Assembly: GCF_015291665.1 (NCBI RefSeq)
Contig: NZ_CP030048.1
Span: 3,100,001-3,164,000 of the forward strand
Direction: 5' to 3'
From: Bradyrhizobium sp. CCBAU 53338
GTDB lineage: Bacteria > Pseudomonadota > Alphaproteobacteria > Rhizobiales > Xanthobacteraceae
DNA: 64,000 nt
The notes beneath the pieces were generated by a model. The model was not told the origin of the DNA. It did no database searches and worked only from the letters and a program-made list of their open reading frames with translations. A program made the position numbers and the translations under genes. Shown here in pieces: positions 42,569 through 51,593 of the stretch (its first letter is position 1; each line of letters starts with the position of its first letter).

Positions 42569-43336
42569 ATGCCATTCTCCGATTACAGGACTGCTCTCGT
42601 CACTGGCGCCTCGTCAGGAATCGGCCTGGCGGTCGTCGAACGCCTGACGCGTGAGGGCCTGAAGGTTCATGCGGTCGCACGGAGCGCGGATGCGCTGAGA
42701 GCTTTGGCCGATCGCACCGGCTGCATCCCCCACGCCATCGACGTCAGAGATATTGCGGCAGTCACCAAGTTTGCTCAGGGTACCGAGGTCGACGTGCTCG
42801 TCAATTGCGCGGGCGTCGACCGGCCGAAGAAGTTTCTCCAGGCGGATCCGGACGAGATCGATCTTCTGGTCGATGTCAACCTGCGTGCGATCCTGCATCT
42901 CTGCCGTCTGCTCGTGCCGGGCATGGCGGAGCGCGATCGCGGCCATGTGGTGAACATCACGTCGATTGCCGGCGCCTACAACTTCGCAGGCAACTCGAGC
43001 TATCATGCGACCAAGGCGGCCGTCAGCATGCTGACCAGTCAGCTCAGGGTCGATTGCTTCGGCAAGCGCGTGCGTGTTACCGAAATCTGCCCCGGCCGGG
43101 TTGCAACCGACATCTTCGCTCATGTCCATGGCGACAGCGCCGAGACGCGTGCGAACTTCATCGAGGGCTTTGAACTGCCCGAGGCAAAGGACATTGCCGA
43201 CGCCATCGCATTTGCGATTGCGGCGCCGGTGGCGGTGAATGTCGGCTACATCGAGATCACACCGACCTTGCAAGTGCCGGGTGGCTTGTCGACCACGCGC
43301 CCCGAAGGCGCTCCAAAACCCGTCCTTCCGACCTAG
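42569..43336 (+). CDS. short-chain dehydrogenase/reductase
   Basis: 255 residues of the classical SDR family: TGxxxGIG in LVTGASSGIGLAVVE, the catalytic serine in VVNITSIAGAYNFAG, and Y-x-x-x-K in SSYHATKAAVSML. The N-A-G motif reads NCAGV. NAD or NADP dependence is not evident. Starts at ATG 42569 behind GTGAGGAG. It lies between the Pxp-like genes and the amino acid importer, and probably oxidises or reduces a hydroxyl group of the substrate or product. Confidence 0.92.
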   Translation: MPFSDYRTALVTGASSGIGLAVVERLTREGLKVHAVARSADALRALADRTGCIPHAIDVRDIAAVTKFAQGTEVDVLVNCAGVDRPKKFLQADPDEIDLLVDVNLRAILHLCRLLVPGMAERDRGHVVNITSIAGAYNFAGNSSYHATKAAVSMLTSQLRVDCFGKRVRVTEICPGRVATDIFAHVHGDSAETRANFIEGFELPEAKDIADAIAFAIAAPVAVNVGYIEITPTLQVPGGLSTTRPEGAPKPVLPT

Positions 43337-43350
43337 ACGAGGGGCGCGCG

Positions 43351-44052
43351 GTGAAGGGTTTCGACCTCATGGCCGTCCTGCTCAATCCGGAGTTCAGCCG
43401 GATGCTGGTCCATGGGGTGAAGATGACCTTCATCATCTTCATCGGCTCGTGGCTCCTCGCGATGAGTCTTGGAATGGTACTTCTCGCGGTCCGGATGCTG
43501 CCGAGCCGAATCGCCAGCGGTTTTGTCGCGATCTACGTCTCCTACCACCGCAATGTACCGACCTTGGTGCAGCTCATGCTCTGGTATTTCGGCATTTCGA
43601 GCCTGCTGCCGGACTCGGTTCAGATGTGGCTAGGCGATCACAATGGCGAAGCGTTGTTCGCTGTCGTTGCCTTGGGGCTGTGTCAGGCTGCGTATTTCAG
43701 CGAGGATCAACGCTCCGGTCTGCGTGCCGTGCCGAGGGGGCAGTGGGAAGCCGCCCGTGCCCTGGGGCATAGCTATGTCGGGGCTATGGCCTACATCCTG
43801 CTGCCACAGGCCGTTCGCAACGCGATGCCGGCGCTGGTGAACCATACGGTCTCCTTGTTCAAGAACTCCAGCCTTGCGATGGCGATCGGCGTCGCCGAGC
43901 TGACCCACGCGGTCAAGGAGGTCGAGAACCAGAGCTTTCGTCCATTCGAGAGCTACCTGATTGCCACGATCGTCTATCTCGTCTGCTCGCTGTTGCTGAT
44001 GTGGCTTGGTCACCATCTCGAGCAGCGCAGCCGCATGGCCGGAGCGGTCTGA
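43351..44052 (+). CDS. polar amino acid-type ABC transporter permease
   Basis: 233 residues with about five membrane helices. The binding-protein-dependent transport motif is in [40 protein letters not shown], which docks the ATPase. The HisM/GlnP-type family, one of two permeases in this importer. GTG at 43351; the second permease begins two bases after the stop. Confidence 0.92.
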   Translation: MKGFDLMAVLLNPEFSRMLVHGVKMTFIIFIGSWLLAMSLGMVLLAVRMLPSRIASGFVAIYVSYHRNVPTLVQLMLWYFGISSLLPDSVQMWLGDHNGEALFAVVALGLCQAAYFSEDQRSGLRAVPRGQWEAARALGHSYVGAMAYILLPQAVRNAMPALVNHTVSLFKNSSLAMAIGVAELTHAVKEVENQSFRPFESYLIATIVYLVCSLLLMWLGHHLEQRSRMAGAV

Positions 44053-44054
44053 TC

Positions 44055-44813
44055 ATGGCGCTGCTTCCGAGCATGATCGAGATCGTAAGGGACAACTGGC
44101 TGTTGCTGCTCGTCGGTCAGTATCCGAACGGTCCGCTTGGCGGCATTACGGCCACCCTCATTCTCTCCGTGCTCGGCATTGCCTTGGCCTTTCCGCTGAG
44201 CGTCGTGATGGCGCTGGCGAGCCTGTCGCCGTGGCGGGCGCTGCGCTGGCCGGTCATGGCCATGGTCTACGTCACCCGCGGTGTGCCGCTGCTGCTGATC
44301 ATTCTGTGGGTCTATTTCGTGCTGCCGCTTTTGATCGGCCATAGCGTGCCGGCGTTCGCGACCATGCTGGTCACGCTGATCGGCTACGAAGCCGCATTCT
44401 TGAGTGAGATCGTGCGGGCCGGAATTCAGGCATTGCCACAAGGTCAGATGGATGCTGCCCGCGCGCTCGGGCACAGCCGTCTCGGCGCGATGCGCTACGT
44501 GATTCTGCCGCAGGCACTGTTTAACATGATCCCGAGCATCCTCAGTCAGTTCGTCTCGACCATCAAGGAGACGACACTCGGCTACATCATCAACGTGCCC
44601 GAGCTCACCTTTGCGGCCGGCCAGATCAACAACCGCCTGCTGACCAAGCCGTTCGAAGTCTACTTCATCCTCGCCATCAGCTATTTCATCGTTTGCTGGA
44701 CCTTGACGCAGGCCATCAACATGGTCGAGCGGCGGATTACCGCGCGCCGAACCGCAGGCGTGGCCGCTGCGTCCGCACTGCCTGCCACAGCCGCAAGCGC
44801 ATCAGGGGCATGA
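44055..44813 (+). CDS. polar amino acid-type ABC transporter permease
   Basis: 252 residues, the second permease (HisM/GltK type) with about five membrane helices; the docking motif is [37 protein letters not shown]. The likely heterodimer partner is the gene just upstream. The C-terminal tail is Ala/Thr-rich. Starts at ATG 44055 after the stop of the first permease. Confidence 0.93.
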   Translation: MALLPSMIEIVRDNWLLLLVGQYPNGPLGGITATLILSVLGIALAFPLSVVMALASLSPWRALRWPVMAMVYVTRGVPLLLIILWVYFVLPLLIGHSVPAFATMLVTLIGYEAAFLSEIVRAGIQALPQGQMDAARALGHSRLGAMRYVILPQALFNMIPSILSQFVSTIKETTLGYIINVPELTFAAGQINNRLLTKPFEVYFILAISYFIVCWTLTQAINMVERRITARRTAGVAAASALPATAASASGA

Positions 44814-44815
44814 CC

Positions 44816-45586
44816 ATGACGCATGAAACTCCATCCCCAAATGCCGCCGCCATGATCCAGTTCGTCGCTGTCCATAAATTCTTTGGACCGCTGGCCGCGC
44901 TGACGGACGTCAATGCCGAGGTCAAGAAAGGCGAGGTTGTGGTGGTCTGCGGGCCGTCCGGTTCGGGCAAGTCGACGCTCATCCGTACCGTCAACAGGCT
45001 CGAGGAAATCCAGTCCGGCTCGGTGCTGTTCGAGGGCAAGGACGTTCATGCCAAGCTGCGTGGCTCGGCGCTGAACCACCTCCGGAGCCGCATCGGATTC
45101 GTTTTCCAGAGCTTCAACTTGTTTCCGCATCTGAGTGCGCTCGACAACGTCATGCTTTCGCCGATGAAGGTGAACGGCGTCAAGCGCAGCGACGCGCGCG
45201 AAACGGCCCTGCGGCTGCTGGATCGCGTCGGGCTCGCGGCTAAAGCACAGAACTATCCAGGCCAGCTCTCCGGCGGACAGCAGCAGCGCGTGGCGATCGC
45301 GCGCGCGCTCGCCATGGAGCCGCCAGCGATGCTGTTCGACGAACCGACCAGCGCGCTCGATCCGGAGATGGTGGGGGAAGTGCTGTCCGTCATGCGTGGG
45401 CTTGCGCGTGATGGAATGACCATGATGTGCGTGACCCATGAGATGAACTTCGCGCGTGATGTCGCCGATCGTGTCTGGTTCATGGACGCTGGGAGGGTGC
45501 TCGAGACGGGAGCTCCGGTGGACTTCTTCCGCTCACCACAACATCCCCGTGCGCAGCGTTTCCTGTCGGACCTGCACACACGGTGA
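44816..45586 (+). CDS. polar amino acid-type ABC transporter ATP-binding protein
   Basis: 256 residues, a GlnQ/HisP-type ATPase. Walker A is in [20 protein letters not shown], the Q-loop in [19 protein letters not shown], the signature in [15 protein letters not shown], Walker B in [18 protein letters not shown] and the H-loop in [13 protein letters not shown]. The ATG at 44816 has better ribosome-site spacing (AGGGG) than the one at 44810. The N-terminal dozen residues vary in the family. Confidence 0.95.
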   Translation: MTHETPSPNAAAMIQFVAVHKFFGPLAALTDVNAEVKKGEVVVVCGPSGSGKSTLIRTVNRLEEIQSGSVLFEGKDVHAKLRGSALNHLRSRIGFVFQSFNLFPHLSALDNVMLSPMKVNGVKRSDARETALRLLDRVGLAAKAQNYPGQLSGGQQQRVAIARALAMEPPAMLFDEPTSALDPEMVGEVLSVMRGLARDGMTMMCVTHEMNFARDVADRVWFMDAGRVLETGAPVDFFRSPQHPRAQRFLSDLHTR

Positions 45587-45627
45587 GCGCGCTGACTTGA
45601 TGTGACCTAATCTGGAGGAGAACGCGA

Positions 45628-46473
45628 ATGTCTTTCAAGAAACGTTCGATCGGCCTAGTGGCCGCGGTTGCAGGCCTTGCCGGGATCGCGTCTGCGGCAT
45701 GCGCCGACCAGCTCTCGGACATCATCCAGCGTAAGGAGCTGCGCTGCGGAACCTTCGCGGACGTCCCGCCGTTTGCGGCGCCGGATGCCAAGACACGTGA
45801 GATGGTCGGCTTTGACGTCGATCTCTGCAAGGCGATCGCCCAACATTGGGGCGTTGTCGCAAAGGTCACGCCGCTCTCGGTCGAGGCGCGCGTGCCGGAG
45901 GTCAAGCTCGGTCATGTCGATATCACGGTGGCGAACCTTGCCTACACGCTGGGACGCGCGGAGCAGATCCAGTTTTCCGATCCCTATTACATCGCCAAGG
46001 AAATGCTGGCAGTGAAGGCGAGCGACCCCGGGTCCGCCAAAGCCGATTTCAAGGGTAAGCGGCTGGCATCGACCAAAGGATCGACGTCGGAACTGGCCAT
46101 CAAGATGAACGAATCCGACCCGCTGACTTTCGTCGATACCGGCTCGGCCTTCATGGCGGTTCAACAGAACAAGGCGGTCGGAATGGTGGCGAATACCATG
46201 ACGATCACCAAGCTCGTGAACCAGTCCAAGGAGGGCGGGCAGCCACTGAAGATGATCGAGGAGCCCATGGTCCTGCAGCCGATCGGCGTTGGCATGAAGA
46301 AGGACGAGCCGGCGCTGCTCGCGAAGATCAACGAGACCCTGCTCGCGATGGACCAGGCCGGCGAAATCAACCAGCTCTGGGACAAGTGGCTCGGGCCCAG
46401 CACCGAGTTCAAGATGACGCGCACCGACAAGGTCGCGCCGCTCAGCCAGCTGAAGTTCACGCCGCTCCCATGA
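45628..46473 (+). CDS. amino acid ABC transporter substrate-binding protein
   Basis: 281 residues: signal peptide MSFKKRSIGLVAAVAGLAGIASAACA, then an SBP family 3 (polar amino acid) fold with LRCGTFADVPPFAAPDAK, MVGFDVDLCKAIAQHWG, DITVANLAYTLGRAEQIQFSDPYY and GEINQLWDKWLG. The ligand-binding residue set is of the amino-acid type, so this protein probably delivers an amino acid, lactam or small amide to the permeases. A strong GGAGGAGAA ribosome site precedes the ATG at 45628. Last gene of the importer; no terminator recognised. Confidence 0.95.
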   Translation: MSFKKRSIGLVAAVAGLAGIASAACADQLSDIIQRKELRCGTFADVPPFAAPDAKTREMVGFDVDLCKAIAQHWGVVAKVTPLSVEARVPEVKLGHVDITVANLAYTLGRAEQIQFSDPYYIAKEMLAVKASDPGSAKADFKGKRLASTKGSTSELAIKMNESDPLTFVDTGSAFMAVQQNKAVGMVANTMTITKLVNQSKEGGQPLKMIEEPMVLQPIGVGMKKDEPALLAKINETLLAMDQAGEINQLWDKWLGPSTEFKMTRTDKVAPLSQLKFTPLP

Positions 46474-46559
46474 TTTGTGAATTGGCGCCATTCTGATTGG
46501 AGCAAGCTCCATCCTGAGCGAGTCGCCCGCTGGCTGCTCTTTCGCCTAGCGTTGCGAAG

Positions 46560-47096
46560 AATTTCAGCGCGGGAGATGGCATTTTCGCCGACGAGCTACG
46601 CCACGAGCCAATCTGTAAAGGCTCGTACCGCGGATCGCTGTCGGCTGGCGAGCGGGTAAATAAGGCGGTGACCGCGTAGCGGTATGGTTGGCGCGTCCTG
46701 CCAACGGCGCAACCGATCGCCCGCTCACCAGTTCGCGTTCGGCCAGAAACGTTGATTCCAGCGCGAGTCCCAAACCCTCCCGGCTGTCGCGATCGCAAGA
46801 AAGCTGCGATCGAATTTCATGCCATGGAGTGCAGGGGGCCTCTAATTCGTTCGCCGTGAACCATTGGTGCCACTAAATCTGTTTCACATCAGAGCGGATC
46901 AGCGTCTGCTCGAGAAGATCGGCAGGCTTCCTAATCGATTTTGCTAGGACAGGCAAACAGAGCGGCGTGACCGTCTCCTCCGGGAGAGGGACGACTTCAA
47001 AACCCTCCTCGCGCGGCGGACCGTAAACGATGTGGATATCAAAATCATCGTTGCTGAAGCGAGCGTAGTCCGTGCTCGCAGCAAGCAGGTGAGATA
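46560..47096 (-). pseudogene. LysR-type regulator remnant, multiply broken
   Basis: Fragments of the C-terminal inducer-binding domain of a GcvA-like LysR regulator, spread over three minus-strand frames: NDDFDIHIVYGPPREEGFEV and ETVTPLCLPVLAK near 46.9-47.0 kb, an in-frame stop at 46873, then GLALESTFLAERELVSGR, then LRGHRLIYPLASRQRSAVR with AFTDWLVA. The DNA-binding N-terminus is missing; the remnant begins exactly where the serine hydrolase gene ends, so that gene or a deletion replaced it. Confidence 0.8.
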
Positions 47097-48263
47097 TTAT
47101 TTGCGGGCACAGTAAACTGCGTCTCTTACTGCTAACGGGAAGTCGCCGTTCATTCCGGAAGGCGTAGTATTCGTGAGCACCACGACGGCCAGATCTTCGG
47201 CCGTGTCGACGAACCAGTGGTGCCCATAGACACCGCCCCAACGCCAGGTTCCTGCTCCGAACGGCACCCTGGCGCGTTCAGGGCTCTCAAGGATGGCAAA
47301 GCCATGGGAGAATCGCCATCCTGGATCGAGTCCAAGTGCTGGTAAGTCGCCAATCGCGTTCTGGCTCAATCGATCGCGAACGGCACCAGACAAAACATGG
47401 TTGCGCCCGGTACGAATCTCTTCGAGCAATCTCAAGAAATCTCTCGCATTTCCTAACAGGCCGGTGCCGCCAGAGGGGTATTCGCTTTTCAAGAAGCACC
47501 GCTCAGGCGAGAGAATGAGCTCGCCGCCATTATGCCGGACGTGCTGCGGTCCTTCGATCCTGCGTGGAGCGTCGGCCGTGTCATAATAAACCGACGCCAG
47601 ATCGTTGCGGTCGATGGCAGTGAACGCGACCGAATTGAGGGAGAGGGGGTGGAGCAGCCTTGATCTGAGCACCTCTCCGAGCGAGCATCCTGTTGTAGCC
47701 TCGATCGCGGCACCGATCACATCAGTCGCCAGCGAATATTGCCAAGCCGCGCCCGGCATAAAGGAAAGCGGAATCGTCGCCAGGCGACGGAGGTTCTCTC
47801 GCAATGGCATATTCGTAAGGTCGAGGCCGTCCGAGATACCCGCCTGCCGATACGCGCCGTCCGGAGATTGGCAAAATCCATAATCGAGTCCGGCCGTATG
47901 CGTGAGCAAATGAGCAATAGTAATCGCTGCCGGGCAGCCATCCGGCCCGCGCGGTTCAAAGAAGGGCAGGTAACGCGAAACGGGGTCGGTCAGGTTGAAG
48001 GCGCCTTCCTCGACCAGCATGAGCGCAATTGCGGATATGAAGACTTTCGTCAAGGAGGCATAACGGAAGCGAGTGTCGACCTGCATCAGGGCCTGTCGCT
48101 CCAGGTCGCGAAAGCCCGCACAAATCGCCTCGACGATTTCCCCTTCGTGGGCGACCAGGACCACCGCACCCCTGATCCGATGCGGCGTCCACTCGTCGAG
48201 AACGCGCACAAGTTTGCCCGAAAAGGCAGCGCGCCGCTGACGACTGCGGATCGGGGCCCTCAT
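47097..48263 (-). CDS. beta-lactamase-fold serine hydrolase
   Basis: 388 residues of the class C beta-lactamase/esterase family. The nucleophile motif is Ser70-Lys73 in YASLTKVF; Y-S-L in QYSLATDVIG is at the place of the Y-x-N motif (Asn replaced by Leu); FSHGFAILESPER and WGGVYGHHWFVD form the third region. No signal peptide, so a cytoplasmic esterase, lactonase or amidase is most likely. The ATG at 48263 overlaps the stop of the GntR gene by four bases, and it closes an operon headed by a sugar-type importer. Its natural substrate may be the imported ligand. Confidence 0.86.
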   Translation of the reverse strand: MRAPIRSRQRRAAFSGKLVRVLDEWTPHRIRGAVVLVAHEGEIVEAICAGFRDLERQALMQVDTRFRYASLTKVFISAIALMLVEEGAFNLTDPVSRYLPFFEPRGPDGCPAAITIAHLLTHTAGLDYGFCQSPDGAYRQAGISDGLDLTNMPLRENLRRLATIPLSFMPGAAWQYSLATDVIGAAIEATTGCSLGEVLRSRLLHPLSLNSVAFTAIDRNDLASVYYDTADAPRRIEGPQHVRHNGGELILSPERCFLKSEYPSGGTGLLGNARDFLRLLEEIRTGRNHVLSGAVRDRLSQNAIGDLPALGLDPGWRFSHGFAILESPERARVPFGAGTWRWGGVYGHHWFVDTAEDLAVVVLTNTTPSGMNGDFPLAVRDAVYCARK

Positions 48264-48988
48264 TGCCTTTTCCCATTGAGGAGCGAGGATTCGAGATCCT
48301 TTGCGGTCCAATCCATCAATACGGTCATCCGGCTTCTCGCCTGCTCAGGATTGCGCAACCGTATGGCCTCGAGCACCTGAAAGTGCGCGTCCAGCGCCAC
48401 CTCAGGAGTTCGGGACGTATTTGTGGTATGGCGGAAACCCGCGCGCAGCGCCGCCTCGATGATAGAGACCATTTGCATGAGCACAACATTCTTCGTGCTG
48501 TCCAGAATGGCGCGGTGAAAAGCGATGTCCGCTTCTACGAGGTTTTCGGCGTCGCCGCCTTTCCAGCTGCCCACCATCCCCATGTAGCCGGCCTCGATGC
48601 GGGCGAGGTCGGCAGCCGTTGCGCGGGTCGCGGCTAGTTCCGCCGCCGCCGGTTCGAAGATCCGCCGCGCCTCAAGAAGCGACCACATGAACTGCTGGTC
48701 GGGGGCGGCGTGCGCAGTCCACCGGATCAGATCCCCGTCGAGCCTATTCCACTGTGAGGAGGGCGTCACGCGTGTTCCGATGCGTCGTTGGACTACGAGC
48801 ATTCCCTTGTCGGTCAGCACGCGCACCGCTTCTCGAAGGGAGGAGCGGCCCACTGAAAGCTGCTCGCAAAGCTCCGTCTCGTTTGGCAGAGTGGTCTCGG
48901 CTGGATAGACGCCGGAGATGATCCTCCGCGCCAGCATCTCCATCACCGAATCATGCAGCTTCACAGGCTTCTGCTTTTTCTTCCGCAC
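48260..48988 (-). CDS. GntR-family transcriptional regulator (FCD subfamily)
   Basis: 242 residues: winged helix-turn-helix with RIISGVYPAETTLPNETELCEQLSVGRSSLREAVRVLTDKGMLVVQ, then an all-helical FCD effector domain with DIAFHRAILDSTKN and ALDAHFQVLEAIRL, whose aspartate and histidines usually hold a metal ion and carboxylate ligand. The GTG at 48988 is preferred because it follows GAGG; the longer frame starts in unrelated sequence. Likely represses the importer operon of which it is part; the inverted repeat at 52643-52669 is a candidate operator. Confidence 0.9.
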   Translation of the reverse strand: MRKKKQKPVKLHDSVMEMLARRIISGVYPAETTLPNETELCEQLSVGRSSLREAVRVLTDKGMLVVQRRIGTRVTPSSQWNRLDGDLIRWTAHAAPDQQFMWSLLEARRIFEPAAAELAATRATAADLARIEAGYMGMVGSWKGGDAENLVEADIAFHRAILDSTKNVVLMQMVSIIEAALRAGFRHTTNTSRTPEVALDAHFQVLEAIRLRNPEQARSRMTVLMDWTAKDLESSLLNGKRQ

Positions 48989-49049
48989 TCTGCATCCTCG
49001 AGGATCTTTCGTTCTTCTACCGCACGGGTTAGCGTCTTGCACGCAGCCG

Positions 49050-50042
49050 TCAATTGTCTGATCTGATCTGTCGCCGCTCCTGGACGATCACCGCAAGCAC
49101 GAGCAGCGCGCCCTTGGCTAGCAGCTGGTAGAAGGTTGGCACACTGGTCAGGATCATTCCGTTGTTCAGGGTGCCGATTATGAGAACGCCGAGCATCGTG
49201 CTGATGACGCTCCCCTTGCCGCCTTGGAGCGCGCATCCGCCGAGCACTGCAGCCGTGATCGCCTCCATCTCCAGCCCTTGGCTGCCCGAAGCGGGCTGGC
49301 CAGACATTGTCCGGCTAGCAAGGACGATTCCGGCGATCCCCGCCGCAAGCCCGCTGGCGGCGTAGATGCCGATTTGGTAGCCGTTGATGTGTATGCCAGC
49401 TAGGCGCGCTACCACGCGGTTTCCGCCGAGCGCATAAATGTTTCGGCCCCACGTCGTATTCTGCAGCATGACAATTGTAATCAGCATGAGTGCAAGCAGT
49501 AACCAGATCGCGAACGGTACGCTGAAAAGCGTGGCGGTGCCAAGCATCCGGAAGCCGTCGTCGACGATCGGGATCGAATTGCCGTTGTTGAGCAGGTAGG
49601 CCAAGCCGCGATAGGCCGACATGCTGCCGAGAGTAGCTATGACCGCATTTACGGGTCCGAACACAATGACGGCGCCGTTGCCCGCACCCGCGAGAAGGCC
49701 CGCCGCGAGCCCTGTCGTCACAGCAAGGAAGATGGAGCCGGATGTCTGCGCCACGACGGCAATGACCATGGTGGTCAAGCCGACGATTGATCCGACGGAG
49801 ATGTCGAGACCACCCGAGATGATCACCACTGTCTGCGCCATTGCAAGGATGCCGATAACGGTCACCGCCAAGCCGATATTGATGATATTGCGCCCTGAGA
49901 AGAAGGCTTCCGGCCGTATCGCGCCGAATATGGCCAACAACAAGATGAGCGCAATTAAGAGGCTCACATTCTGGACGCCTATCCTCTCGAGCAGACCTGT
50001 CAGAAGGCTGCCGCCGGCGCTACGTTTCGCGGTCAAATCCAC
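49050..50042 (-). CDS. sugar-type ABC transporter permease (RbsC-like)
   Basis: 330 residues, about ten membrane helices. The family pattern is visible in IISGGLDISVGSIVGLTTM, IATLGSMSAYRGLAYLL and GNRVVARLAGIHINGYQI. The RbsC/AraH/XylH group, usually a homodimer. It lies between the ATPase and the GntR gene; gaps are 16 and 61 bases. Most likely carries a pentose-like sugar or a related polyol. Confidence 0.93.
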   Translation of the reverse strand: MDLTAKRSAGGSLLTGLLERIGVQNVSLLIALILLLAIFGAIRPEAFFSGRNIINIGLAVTVIGILAMAQTVVIISGGLDISVGSIVGLTTMVIAVVAQTSGSIFLAVTTGLAAGLLAGAGNGAVIVFGPVNAVIATLGSMSAYRGLAYLLNNGNSIPIVDDGFRMLGTATLFSVPFAIWLLLALMLITIVMLQNTTWGRNIYALGGNRVVARLAGIHINGYQIGIYAASGLAAGIAGIVLASRTMSGQPASGSQGLEMEAITAAVLGGCALQGGKGSVISTMLGVLIIGTLNNGMILTSVPTFYQLLAKGALLVLAVIVQERRQIRSDN

Positions 50043-50058
50043 GTCCCTTACCTCTCAA

Positions 50059-51555
50059 TCAATTCGCGCGAGCCAATTCGAGAATGTTTTCCTCGGTGGC
50101 CGTTTCTCCTGAAACTTGCCCGGCGATGCAGCCCGCGCGCATCACATAGATGCGGTCCGACAAGCCCAGAATTTCCGGCAATTCGGATGAAATGAGCAGG
50201 ATGGCCATTCCCTCCGAGGCGAGCATCTCCACCAGACGGTAGATTTCCAACTTGGCGCCGACGTCGATCCCGCGGGTCGGCTCATCAAGGATCAGGATCT
50301 TAGGTCCGCGCGCTTGCCACCTCGCAAAGATGACTTTCTGCTGATTGCCTCCGGAGAGTTTGGCGACGAGCTGTTCGGCGGAGGGCGTCTTGATCCGTAA
50401 ACGGTCTATCCAGACCCTGGCCAACTCCTTCTCCGACCGGGGCGCGATGAAGCCGAATTTCGATATTCGCTCAGGCACGAGAAGCGAGACGTTTTCCCGG
50501 ACCGTCTGGCCAAGCAGCAAGCCATGTTGTCGCCGGTCCTCAGGCACAAGCCCGATGCAAGCGCGGATAGCATCGGCAGGCGAATCCGGTGCATAGGGTT
50601 CGTTGGCCGCAAGCGTCATGACGCCTTTGGTAATGGCATCCATCCCTATAATGGCCCGCGCCACCTCAGTGCGGCCTGCGCCGATCAGCCCTGCCAGGCC
50701 GACAATTTCCCCGGTCCGAATATCGAGCGTGACATCCTTGATCGAATTCGTCGTGACCCCTTCCAGTCGGAGGGCAACGTCGCCGAAGCAGCGCTCCCTG
50801 GAGCCAAACAGGTCGGAGATCGGCCGACCGACCATCATCCGGACCATCTGGGCTTCGTCCAGGTCGACCATCGGCATGCAAGCCACTGAGCGGCCGTCGC
50901 GCAGCACGAGGCACTCGTCGGCAAGATCCAGGATCTCGCGGAGACGATGCGAGATGTAGAGGATTGCCACGCCGTGCGCCTTCAGACGCCGGATCACCGC
51001 GAATAGGCGACTCGACTCCTCTTCCGTCAGGGATGCCGTCGGTTCGTCGAAGGCCACGACACGCGCACCTGGCTTGAGGGCGCGCATGATTTCGATGAGT
51101 TGGCGCTGGGCCGGGCCCAGATTGGCACACTTCCGTCCCGGATCGAGCGCGCCCGAGATGCCGAAATTGTCGAGAAGCTCGACGGTCCTGCATCTCAGAT
51201 CGCTTCGGTCGAGCCAGATGCCCCCGGTCGTCTTGAAATCGCCGACGAAGATATTCTCGGCGACGGTCATTTCAGGAACGATTTCTGGCTCCTGATGAAT
51301 GATGCGAATGCCCAGTGCGTGCGCCTCGCGCGGGGATCTGATGTGGACGGCCTCCCCGCCCATACTCAGCATTCCCGAGTCTGGCTGGTGCTCGCCCTCG
51401 ATGATTCGCAGGAGCGTTGACTTTCCTGCACCGTTCTCGCCGACAATGGCGACAACCTTGCCAGCATGAAAGTTGGCGCTCACGCCGCCGAGTGCGTGAA
51501 CGGGGCCGAACCGCTTGGCAAGGTTCTCGACCCTTAGAACTGGTTCGAGAACCAT
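50059..51555 (-). CDS. sugar-type ABC transporter ATP-binding protein (RbsA-like)
   Basis: 498 residues with two ATPase domains, as in RbsA. The first has Walker A GENGAGKSTLLRIIEGE, LGPAQRQLIEIMRAL for the signature and AFDEPTASLTEEESS; the second has a degenerate P-loop in VGLAGLIGAGRTEVARAIIG but a good signature KLSGGNQQKVIFARWQA and ILDEPTRGIDVGAKLEI. This pairing (first domain active, second partly degenerate) is normal for the family. ATG at 51555. Confidence 0.95.
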   Translation of the reverse strand: MVLEPVLRVENLAKRFGPVHALGGVSANFHAGKVVAIVGENGAGKSTLLRIIEGEHQPDSGMLSMGGEAVHIRSPREAHALGIRIIHQEPEIVPEMTVAENIFVGDFKTTGGIWLDRSDLRCRTVELLDNFGISGALDPGRKCANLGPAQRQLIEIMRALKPGARVVAFDEPTASLTEEESSRLFAVIRRLKAHGVAILYISHRLREILDLADECLVLRDGRSVACMPMVDLDEAQMVRMMVGRPISDLFGSRERCFGDVALRLEGVTTNSIKDVTLDIRTGEIVGLAGLIGAGRTEVARAIIGMDAITKGVMTLAANEPYAPDSPADAIRACIGLVPEDRRQHGLLLGQTVRENVSLLVPERISKFGFIAPRSEKELARVWIDRLRIKTPSAEQLVAKLSGGNQQKVIFARWQARGPKILILDEPTRGIDVGAKLEIYRLVEMLASEGMAILLISSELPEILGLSDRIYVMRAGCIAGQVSGETATEENILELARAN

Positions 51556-51593
51556 TTTTCTATCCTTGTTGACTGTGCGTGAGGCGAGCCTCG

